Positions 41,613-48,859 of a DNA stretch of 64,000 nucleotides are shown in pieces. The stretch is taken from NCBI RefSeq assembly GCF_900176645.1, contig NZ_FXAN01000004.1, forward strand, positions 79,095 through 143,094, written 5' to 3'. Both the position numbers and the translations under genes were made by a program. Below the pieces are notes generated by a model. That model made no database searches, had not been told where the DNA came from, and saw only the letters and a list, made by a program, of their open reading frames with translations. The DNA comes from Burkholderia singularis (lineage in GTDB: Bacteria; Pseudomonadota; Gammaproteobacteria; Burkholderiales; Burkholderiaceae). Each line of letters begins with the position of its first letter. The first letter of the stretch is position 1.

Positions 41613-42797
41613 ATGCAACGCGAAGTGGTGGTGGTAAGCGGTGTGCGCACCGCGATCGGCAGTTTCGGCGGCAGTCTGAAGGATTTCGCGCCGACCGAGT
41701 TGGGTGCGCGGGTCGTGCGCGAGGCGCTGTCGCGCGCGCAGGTGTCGGGCGACGAGGTGGGCCATGTGGTGTTCGGCAATGTCGTGCATACCGAGCCGAA
41801 GGATATGTATCTCGCGCGGGTCGCGGCGATCAACGGCGGCATCGCGCAGCATACGCCCGCGCTGACGCTCAATCGTCTGTGCGGCTCGGGCCTTCAGGCG
41901 ATCCTGTCGGCTGCGCAAAGCGTGCTGCTCGGCGATGCGGATATCGCGGTCGCGGGCGGCGCGGAGAACATGACGCGCTCGCCGTTTTCGGTGCCCGCCG
42001 CGCGCTTCGGCCAGCGCATGGGCGATACGCGTCTCGTCGATATGATGATCGGCGCGCTCAGCGATCCGTTCGAATCGTTCCATATGGGCGTGACGGCCGA
42101 GAACGTCGCCGCGAAGTATGGCATCAGCCGCGACGCGCAAGATGCGCTCGCGCTCGAATCGCACCGGCGTGCGTCGCAGGCGACGAAGGCGGGCTATTTC
42201 AAAGAGCAGATTCTGCCGATCGAGATCGCATCGAAGAAGGGCGCGATCGTCTTCGATACCGACGAGCATGTGCGTCACGACGCGGCCATCGGGGATTTCG
42301 CCAAGCTCAAGCCCGTCTTCATCAAGGAGAACGGCACGGTGACGGCGGGCAACGCGTCGGGCATCAACGATGCGGCCGCCGCGCTCGTGCTGATGGAGCG
42401 CGGCGAGGCGGAAAAGCGCGGCGCGAAGCCGCTCGCGCGTCTCGTATCGTATGGCCACGCGGGCGTCGATCCGGCCTATATGGGGATCGGTCCGGTGCCG
42501 GCGACGAAGCGCGCGCTCGAGCGCGCGGGCATCACGGTCGCGGATCTCGACGTGATCGAAGCGAACGAGGCGTTTGCCGCGCAGGCTTGCGCGGTATCGA
42601 ACGAGCTGGGTTTCGATCCGGCAAAGGTCAATCCGAATGGTTCGGGCATCTCGCTCGGTCACCCGATCGGCGCTACCGGCTCGCTGATCACCGTGAAGGC
42701 GTTGTACGAGCTGCAACGCATCGGCGGACGCTATGCGCTCGTGACCATGTGCATCGGCGGCGGCCAAGGTATTGCGGCAGTATTCGAGCGTCTGTGA
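41613..42797 (+). CDS. bktB: beta-ketothiolase BktB type (acetyl-CoA C-acyltransferase)
   Basis: The product is 394 aa. It has the thiolase triad C90 (NRLCGSGLQAI), H350 (GHPIGATG) and C380 (MCIGGGQG). The sequence follows Cupriavidus BktB block by block as I recall it (REVVVVSGVRTAIGSFGGSLKD, KENGTVTAGNASG, NPNGSGISLGHPIGATG). That enzyme forms C5 3-ketoacyl-CoA and lets copolymer precursors form. It is distinct from phaA at 36.6 kb. GGGAGGCAACG precedes the ATG. An exported hypothetical begins 13 bases after its stop, so the two share a transcript. Confidence 0.9.
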   Translation: MQREVVVVSGVRTAIGSFGGSLKDFAPTELGARVVREALSRAQVSGDEVGHVVFGNVVHTEPKDMYLARVAAINGGIAQHTPALTLNRLCGSGLQAILSAAQSVLLGDADIAVAGGAENMTRSPFSVPAARFGQRMGDTRLVDMMIGALSDPFESFHMGVTAENVAAKYGISRDAQDALALESHRRASQATKAGYFKEQILPIEIASKKGAIVFDTDEHVRHDAAIGDFAKLKPVFIKENGTVTAGNASGINDAAAALVLMERGEAEKRGAKPLARLVSYGHAGVDPAYMGIGPVPATKRALERAGITVADLDVIEANEAFAAQACAVSNELGFDPAKVNPNGSGISLGHPIGATGSLITVKALYELQRIGGRYALVTMCIGGGQGIAAVFERL

Positions 42798-42810
42798 CGA
42801 GGGAGCGCAT

Positions 42811-43413
42811 ATGCGGGTGAAGCGAATGGACGGGATGCGCGGGGCGGCGTGCGTCGCGCTTGCGACGGCGGCGGCGTTTGCGTTCGCGCAGCCTCAACCT
42901 CAACCGGCGGCGGCTGTCGCCGGCGCGTCGGACGCGGCCTCGACTGCGGCGCCGGCCGACGTGCCGCCGCCTGCCGTACCGCTCAAGCCGAACCCTGCGT
43001 ATGCGCGCCTGCCTCGCTACGAAGGAACGCTGGGTGGCCGGCCGATCGTCGTGCGGCTTGGGCCGAAGACGGACGAGCCGGGCGTGCATGGCGAATGCCA
43101 GTATGTCGATACGGGCGCGGTCGTCCTGCTCGCGGGCGATCGCGACGGCGACACGCTCGAAATCGAGGAATCGGACGACGGCACGAACATTACCGGCGTG
43201 TGGATCGGCCGTTTCGATGCGTCGGGCAATCTGGCGGCCGACCGGATGAAGGCGGACCAATCGGACCCGGTGCCGGTCGAGTTGCATCCGGCGGGCGGCG
43301 GCGCGGCGGCCAAGCCGCGCGCGGCGGCTATGCCGTCGGCGGCGAGCGGCTCGGCCGAGCGAGGGGCGGGGCGCGGCGTCGGCGGCGTGAGCAATCTGAC
43401 GACGGCCGACTGA
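42811..43413 (+). CDS. exported hypothetical protein behind bktB
   Basis: The product is 200 aa. A signal peptide (GAACVALATAAAFAFAQ) is followed by a Pro/Ala-rich linker (about 25-60). A compact, probably beta-rich domain follows (about 65-155: RYEGTLGGRPIVVRLG, GVHGECQYVDTG, TNITGVWIGRFD) with a single cysteine. The last 40 residues are Ala/Gly/Ser-rich. No family was recognised. The ATG at 42811 follows GAGGGAG and lies 13 bases after bktB, indicating cotranscription. A direct role in PHA metabolism is not shown. Confidence 0.75.
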   Translation: MRVKRMDGMRGAACVALATAAAFAFAQPQPQPAAAVAGASDAASTAAPADVPPPAVPLKPNPAYARLPRYEGTLGGRPIVVRLGPKTDEPGVHGECQYVDTGAVVLLAGDRDGDTLEIEESDDGTNITGVWIGRFDASGNLAADRMKADQSDPVPVELHPAGGGAAAKPRAAAMPSAASGSAERGAGRGVGGVSNLTTAD

Positions 43414-43479
43414 TCCGCGCGGGCGCCGCAGGCGGGGCGGCCGGGGTCATATCGTGGAGTCAAAGCCAGTGTGGCGGCT

Positions 43480-43908
43480 TCATGCGTTCTTTTTGGCGTT
43501 TTCGGGCGCGCTCCGCGAGCGGGTGCCCGTAGGCGCTTTCCTTTTCGTTTTGGTCTGATTGTATTCAATGGCGGCGCGCACGAGTTGCTGCAGCGCGCGG
43601 CCGTCGATCTCGTCGCCCTCGAAAAAATCGATTGCCCGCCTCGCGTTGCCTTCCAATCCCGCGTTGAAGAGCCGGGCCGGGTCGGGCAGACTCGCGCCGT
43701 ACATGAAGGTCAGCTTCACCTTGTTCTTATGTGCGTTGGCGACCGCGATAATGCCGTCGCGGGACCACACCGGGCTGCCCATCCACTTCCATTCCTCGAC
43801 GATCGCCGGATCGGCCGCGAGGATGCACTTGCGAACGCCGGCGAGCGTTTCGCCGCGCCAGTCCGTAATTTCTGCAATCAGGCGGTCGATGCATTCCGTT
43901 GGATTCAT
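43480..43908 (-). CDS. DUF1801 domain protein
   Basis: The product is 142 aa. The segments EEWKWMGSPVWSRDGIIAVANAHKNKVKLTF and GASLPDPARLFNAGLEGNARRAIDFFEGDEID match the YdhG/DUF1801 fold (Trp-rich N-terminal block, then KFIRF-like core). The last 25 residues are Lys/Arg/Ala-rich. Family function is unknown. The start MNPTECIDRLIAEI at 43908 is preferred; the frame extends to 44010 without coding character. Convergent with the previous gene and divergent from metC. Confidence 0.82.
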   Translation of the reverse strand: MNPTECIDRLIAEITDWRGETLAGVRKCILAADPAIVEEWKWMGSPVWSRDGIIAVANAHKNKVKLTFMYGASLPDPARLFNAGLEGNARRAIDFFEGDEIDGRALQQLVRAAIEYNQTKTKRKAPTGTRSRSAPENAKKNA

Positions 43909-44195
43909 GGCGCGTAATGGATGGAGTTCGGGGTTCGTTTCATGAGGTCGGGCTGGCGTAATCGACGTGTGGCTCGTGCGCTGCCGCCGCGCCGCACCGG
44001 GCATCGACATCGAGTGGGCGTGCCGACTCCACTATAGATCATCGGTGTGCGCAATGAACGGGCGGCTTACAGCGGGCTTCGGCCGGCTGCGAGCGACGTC
44101 GGGCAGCTTCGGGCAGTGCAGATCGCGCCGCGCGAATCCGGTAAGCTACCCGGATTGCCATCACCAGGTTCGCGTTGCACCGAGCCCTTTCAGTC

Positions 44196-45383
44196 ATGAC
44201 CGCATCCCAGTCCAAACGCGCTTTGCAAACTCGCATCGTCCAGCCGGACGACCGTATTCCCGCCGGATTCGAATCGTTCGTCGCGCCGCTCGAACGGGCG
44301 TCGACGGTGGTTTTCCCGGATCTCGCGGCGATGCGCAGCATCGACTGGCGTCGCGACGATCAATGGCGCTACGGCATGCATGCGACGCCCACGTCGTTCG
44401 CGCTTGCGCAGCAGCTCGCGCGGATCGAGGGCGGCGAGCACGCGCTGTTGCAGCCGTCGGGGCTCGCGTCGATCGTGAATGTGTATTTCGGCCTCGTCAA
44501 GACGGGCGACGACGTGCTGATTCCGGCCAACGCGTATGGCCCGAATGGCGATCTCGGCCAATGGCTCGCGAAGGATTTCGGCGTGACCGTGCGCTTTTAC
44601 GATCCGCTCGCCGGCGCGGCGGGCGTTGCCGGGCTGATCCGGCCGAATACGCGGCTGCTATGGCTCGAGGCGCCCGGCTCGGTGACGATGGAAGTGCCCG
44701 ACGTGCCGGCGATCACCGCGCTCGCGCGCGAGCGCGGCATCGTCACCGCGATCGACAACACCTACTCGGCTGGCCTCGCGTTCAAGCCGTTCGAGCATGG
44801 CGTCGACATCTCGGTGCAGGCGTTGACGAAATATCAATCGGGCGGCAGCGACGTATTAATGGGGGCGACCATCACCGCCGATGCGAATCTGCACGCGAAG
44901 CTCAAGCTGGCGCGGATGCGGCTCGGCTTCAACGTGTCGGCCGACGATTGCGCGCTCGTGCTGCGCAGCCTGCCGAGCATGCGGGTGCGTTTCGACGCGC
45001 ACGGCAAGAGCGCGCTATCGCTTGCGCGGTGGCTGAAGGCGCGCCCGGAAATCGCCGCGGTGCTGCATCCGCAGCTTCCCGACTGTCCGGGCCACGCTGA
45101 GTTCGTTCGCGATTTCAGCGGCGCGGGCGGGCTGTTTTCGGTGGTGTTCGACGCGCGTTATTCCGCCGCGCAGATCGATCGCTTCGTCGAGGCGCTGGAG
45201 CTGTTCGCGATCGGCTGGAGCTGGGGCGGCTCACGCAGCCTCGCGGTGCCTTACGACATTCAATCGATGCGCACCACGCCGTGGCCGCATCGCGGCACGC
45301 TGGTGCGCTTCTATATCGGCCTCGAGGACGAGGCTGATCTGCGCGCGGATATCGAGCGCTCGCTCGCCGATACGCTTGCGTGA
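44196..45383 (+). CDS. metC: cystathionine beta-lyase
   Basis: The product is 395 aa, a PLP-dependent Cys/Met metabolism enzyme. The PLP lysine is K212 (VQALTKYQSGGSDVLMG). YGMHATPTSFALAQQLARIEGGEHALLQPSGLASI and WLEAPGSVTMEVPDVPAI are family blocks, with PGSVT and GWSWGGSRSL typical of MetC. It would cleave cystathionine to homocysteine, pyruvate and ammonia. The ATG at 44196 is chosen over TTG 44175. It is convergent with serB, with a strong hairpin between them. Confidence 0.93.
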   Translation: MTASQSKRALQTRIVQPDDRIPAGFESFVAPLERASTVVFPDLAAMRSIDWRRDDQWRYGMHATPTSFALAQQLARIEGGEHALLQPSGLASIVNVYFGLVKTGDDVLIPANAYGPNGDLGQWLAKDFGVTVRFYDPLAGAAGVAGLIRPNTRLLWLEAPGSVTMEVPDVPAITALARERGIVTAIDNTYSAGLAFKPFEHGVDISVQALTKYQSGGSDVLMGATITADANLHAKLKLARMRLGFNVSADDCALVLRSLPSMRVRFDAHGKSALSLARWLKARPEIAAVLHPQLPDCPGHAEFVRDFSGAGGLFSVVFDARYSAAQIDRFVEALELFAIGWSWGGSRSLAVPYDIQSMRTTPWPHRGTLVRFYIGLEDEADLRADIERSLADTLA

Positions 45384-45388
45384 TCCCG

Positions 45389-45422
45389 GTCGCGCCGCCG
45401 GCGGCGGCCGCGGCGGCGCGAC
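45389..45422. other. hairpin between convergent metC and serB
   Basis: An 11-bp GC-rich stem (45389-45399 with 45412-45422) sits in the 54-base gap between two convergent stops. It lacks a T run. Probably a terminator or 3'-end stabiliser for both genes. Confidence 0.45.
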
Positions 45423-45437
45423 GTCGGAACTCAGAAT

Positions 45438-46283
45438 TCAGAACAAACGCAACAGCCCATCGAGGCCGACGTGATCGAATGCGACGCTCGCCGCATCGCG
45501 CACGACGGGCTTCGCGCGAAACGCGACCGACAGGCCCGCGCTCGCCATCATCGCCAGATCGTTCGAGCCGTCGCCCATCGCGATCGCGCGCTCGGGCTCG
45601 ATGCCAAGCGCCGCGCAGGTTTCGCGCAGCTTGCGCGCCTTCACGTGCGCATTGACGATCTCGCCGACGATCCGGCCCGTCAGCTTGCCGTCGACGATCT
45701 CCAGCGTGTTCGAATACGCATAGTCGAGGTTGAGCCGCGCCTTCAGCCGTTCGGTGAAATAGGTGAAGCCGCCCGAGACGAGCAGCGTCTTCAGGCCGGC
45801 GGCCTTCACGCCGGCGAGCATCGCCTCGGCGCCCGGCGACAGGCGCAGCCGTTCGTCGTACACCCGCTCGAGCGCGCTCGCGTCGAGCCCGGCCAGCAGC
45901 GCGACGCGGCGCGTCACGCTTTCGTTGAAATCCGCGATCTCGCCGCGCATCGACGCTTCGGTGATCGCGGCGACTTCCGCCCTCAGTCCGCAGAAATCCG
46001 CGATTTCGTCGATGCATTCGATCGTGATCAGCGTCGAGTCCATGTCCATCGCAACGAGGCCGAAATCGGCGAGCCGTTTGTTCGCGTCGACGAATGCGTA
46101 GTCGAGCGCATGCGTGCCGCAATACACGGCGATGTCGGCCCGTTGCGCGGGGTCCGCACGCTCGATACGCAGCGCGTGAGCATCGAGCGGGACGGCGCGC
46201 GCACCGCGCGCGAGCGCGGTGAGCGGTTTGTGGTGCGCGTCGGATAGCGGCGCGGGGCTTTGGATGACAAGATTCGTGGTCAT
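45438..46283 (-). CDS. serB: phosphoserine phosphatase
   Basis: The product is 281 aa. It is a HAD phosphatase making the last step of serine synthesis. Motif I is VAMDMDSTLITIECIDE with the nucleophilic Asp at about residue 80. Motif II is LLVSGGFTYFTERL, and motifs III/IV are KARKL and AMGDGSNDLAMM. The N-terminal 75 residues are a weakly conserved regulatory-type domain, as in longer proteobacterial SerB. The start MTTNLVIQS at 46283 excludes the long upstream frame, which is a shadow. Confidence 0.95.
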   Translation of the reverse strand: MTTNLVIQSPAPLSDAHHKPLTALARGARAVPLDAHALRIERADPAQRADIAVYCGTHALDYAFVDANKRLADFGLVAMDMDSTLITIECIDEIADFCGLRAEVAAITEASMRGEIADFNESVTRRVALLAGLDASALERVYDERLRLSPGAEAMLAGVKAAGLKTLLVSGGFTYFTERLKARLNLDYAYSNTLEIVDGKLTGRIVGEIVNAHVKARKLRETCAALGIEPERAIAMGDGSNDLAMMASAGLSVAFRAKPVVRDAASVAFDHVGLDGLLRLF

Positions 46284-46634
46284 GAATGGGACACGGTGGA
46301 GCCAATGACGAACGCCGCGATGCTCGATGCGGCGAACCGGCATTGTAGCCGGTCGCGCCGGCCGGCCCGCGCACGGGCGGCGGCGCACGCTGTGCCTGTG
46401 CGCGCACACCGGTTTGCCGCGATGCGCAAGCAGGGGTAACACCCGATGCGCGGCGGGCCTCAGGCGGTAGACTGATACGAAACAAGCTTCAAGGCCCGCG
46501 CAGGCGCCGCTCGCGCGGGGCTTTGCCGGCCGGCACGCTGGGTGCGGCCCGGCGTGCCGATGCGTACCGGCAGAAGCGTCATGCATTGATAACCGGCGAT
46601 TCGCGCAGCCCGTCGCCGTCCAAGGAGGGTCAGC
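46284..46634. other. serB / exported hypothetical divergent spacer
   Basis: 351 bases of GC-rich DNA between divergent starts. No gene is supported, and no promoter with both hexamers was recognised. CAAGGAGGG just before 46635 is the ribosome-binding site of the next gene. Confidence 0.4.
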
Positions 46635-47180
46635 ATGAGTCAACGCATTTCGATGGCGCTCGTCGCGCCGTGCGCGGCCGCGCTGCTGTCGATATCCGCC
46701 GCGCATGCCGCGCCGCCCATCAAGGCGAGCATACTCGGCGGCAACGACGGCCAGCTTCGTTATACGGTCAAGGTCGAATCGAAGCAGTTCGGCACGATGC
46801 AGGAAACGCGTAAGATCCGCTCCGGCGAAACCGACGACTTCAACTGGAAGTCGGTGCCGCCCGGGGGCGCGGTGCCGATGCCCGACGCGTGTCCGAACGC
46901 GGCTGCGCTGCCGCGCGACGCGAACGGCGCGATGGTGCGCCAAACCCAGGTGCGGCTTGCGCCGTCGGTCGACGACAAGGGAATCGCGAACGTGCAGATC
47001 AGCTTTCAGGCGAGCGCGCCGGGCGGCGCGAAAGCCGTCACGGCCGGCGGCAAGGCGCTGCAATGCCCGAACGTCGTAACCGTGAGCCAGGTCAAGTGGA
47101 TATCGATTCCGACCGCGGGCGGTTCGAAGTCGATGACGTTGAGCGACGGCACGAAGGTCACGGTGTCGGTCAAGCGGTAG
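46635..47180 (+). CDS. exported hypothetical protein with two cysteines
   Basis: The product is 181 aa. A clear signal peptide (ALVAPCAAALLSISAAHA) ends near residue 25. The mature part looks beta-rich (GQLRYTVKVESKQFGT, RQTQVRLAPSVDDKG, NVQISFQASAPGG). Two cysteines (DACPNAA and LQCPNVV) may form a periplasmic disulfide. No family was recognised. AAGGAGGGTCAGC supplies a strong ribosome-binding site. Apparently a single gene, convergent with the fetAB-like pair 36 bases downstream. Confidence 0.75.
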   Translation: MSQRISMALVAPCAAALLSISAAHAAPPIKASILGGNDGQLRYTVKVESKQFGTMQETRKIRSGETDDFNWKSVPPGGAVPMPDACPNAAALPRDANGAMVRQTQVRLAPSVDDKGIANVQISFQASAPGGAKAVTAGGKALQCPNVVTVSQVKWISIPTAGGSKSMTLSDGTKVTVSVKR

Positions 47181-47216
47181 GCGACCGGGCCGGCGCTGCG
47201 TTGGCGGGCGTGGGCG

Positions 47217-48032
47217 TCAGCCGCCGTCGTTCGCGCCCCGTTCGACGAGCCGCTGCGCCAGAAAACGGTGCTCGGCGGAAAAAAGCCGCCGATAGGTCGA
47301 CAGTACCGCGCCGACGGTGCCGAGCGCCGATGCCGCCGCGATCAGAAACATGATGACGATTTGATAGCGGACCGCCTGTAGCGGCGACTGTCCGGCGAGC
47401 ACCTGGCCCGTCATCATGCCCGGCAGGCTCACGACGCCGACCACGGCCATCTGGTTGAGCGTCGGCAGCATGCCCGCGCGCACGGCTTGCCGCGCGGCGT
47501 CCCGCGCGGCCTCCCAGCGCGTCGCGCCGAGCGCGAGCGCGGTTTCGACGCGATCGCGCCGCGCGGTCAGCTCCTCCATCATCCGCTCGATGCCGAGCGA
47601 CACGCCCGTCAGCGTGTTGCCGAGAATCATGCCGACGATCGGAATCGCGTATTGCGGCGCGTACCACGGATGGATGCGAATCACGCCGAACAGCCCGACC
47701 GCCGCGACGAGCCAGCAGCTCGCCCAGATCGACACGATGCTGTCGATGCGCTGGCCGGCGTAGGTGCGCTTGCCGCGCGCGGCGCCCGCGAGGCCGGCGA
47801 TGAGCGTCATCAGCGCGACGAGCGGCAGCACGACGTACCAATGCGGATGGCCGAACACCCAGCCGAGCACGTAGCCGATCGCGAGCAATTGGACGACGGT
47901 GCGCGCGGCGGCCCATGCGAGCTTGCGGCCGAGGCCGAGCGACAGCGCGGCCGACAGCGCGCCGTTGACCGCGACGAGCAGCGCGGCGATGCCGACGTCG
48001 ACGAGGCTCAGGTTTTGCAGCGGTGCGTTCAT
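47217..48032 (-). CDS. fetB: FetB-like ABC transporter permease
   Basis: The product is 271 aa with about seven membrane helices. The UPF0014 pattern is visible: SLGLGRKLAWAAARTVVQLLAIGYVL, then YAIPIVGMILGNTLTGVSLG, ALALGATRWEAARDAARQAVRAGMLPTLNQMAVVGVVSLPGMMTGQ. E. coli FetAB exports iron and protects against peroxide. Substrate here is inferred from the family only. The start ATG overlaps the stop of the ATPase gene (ATGA), so the pair is translationally coupled. Confidence 0.88.
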   Translation of the reverse strand: MNAPLQNLSLVDVGIAALLVAVNGALSAALSLGLGRKLAWAAARTVVQLLAIGYVLGWVFGHPHWYVVLPLVALMTLIAGLAGAARGKRTYAGQRIDSIVSIWASCWLVAAVGLFGVIRIHPWYAPQYAIPIVGMILGNTLTGVSLGIERMMEELTARRDRVETALALGATRWEAARDAARQAVRAGMLPTLNQMAVVGVVSLPGMMTGQVLAGQSPLQAVRYQIVIMFLIAAASALGTVGAVLSTYRRLFSAEHRFLAQRLVERGANDGG

Positions 48033-48724
48033 CGGCTGGCCTGCGTCGCTGCGTCGTCGAGCGCGCCGGCGCGCATCGCCAGGCGCCGGTGGCCGATCCG
48101 CCCGGCCTGCGCGGGATCGTGCGAGATCCACAGATACGCGCGCGCGCCGGGCGCGGCGTCGTACCATGCGGCGACAAGCGCTTCGATCGCGCGCGCCGAG
48201 TCCGGGTCGAGCGCGGACGTGGGCTCGTCGAGCAGCAGCACGTCGGGATCGAGTTGCAGCACGCGCAGCAGCGCGGCGATCTGCGCTTCGCCGCCGGACA
48301 GCTCGCTTGCCGCCTTGTCGAGAAAATCGTCGCCGCGTCCGGCCTGCGCGGCGAGGCGCGCCGCGCGTGCGCGATCGAAGCGCACATCGCGGTAGACGGC
48401 CAGCGAGTATGGGTAGCGCAACAGCGCTTCGACCGTGCCGTCCGCGGTGGCCGGGCGCTGCCGCACATAGGCGACGCTGCGCCGGTAACGCGGAATCGCC
48501 GCACGCGCGACGCGCTGGCCGCGCCAGAGCAGCGTGCCGCCGTCGACCGGATCGAGCAGCGCGAGTGCGCGCAGGAACACGCTTTTGCCGGCGCCGGACG
48601 GACCGGTGACGGCGATCCGCTCGCCCGGTCTGAGCGCGAAATCGGTCGGCGCGAGGAGCGTCTTGCCGCTTGCCGCGTCGCGGCGGGCAAGCTGCTGCGT
48701 TTCGATCAGGACGTCGGCTGGCAT
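48029..48724 (-). CDS. fetA: FetA-like ABC transporter ATP-binding protein
   Basis: The product is 231 aa. Walker A is GPSGAGKSVFLRALALLDP, the signature [32 protein letters not shown] includes Walker B, and the switch His lies in LWISHDPAQAG. The segment YVRQRPATADGTVE is FetA-like. The start MPADVLIETQQLARR at 48724 is preferred, as the frame to 48787 has no start signal. First gene of the pair with the permease. Confidence 0.88.
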   Translation of the reverse strand: MPADVLIETQQLARRDAASGKTLLAPTDFALRPGERIAVTGPSGAGKSVFLRALALLDPVDGGTLLWRGQRVARAAIPRYRRSVAYVRQRPATADGTVEALLRYPYSLAVYRDVRFDRARAARLAAQAGRGDDFLDKAASELSGGEAQIAALLRVLQLDPDVLLLDEPTSALDPDSARAIEALVAAWYDAAPGARAYLWISHDPAQAGRIGHRRLAMRAGALDDAATQASR

Positions 48725-48859
48725 AAGGAAATGCAAAAAAAGCAAAAAAGGGTTAATGGGGGCGGGTGACCGGATACCGTGCGTCATAATACTGGTCCGC
48801 TGGTGGCGATGTCGTTTGCGCTGCCGGATCAGACAGGAACAACAACGACGGAATCTGGC

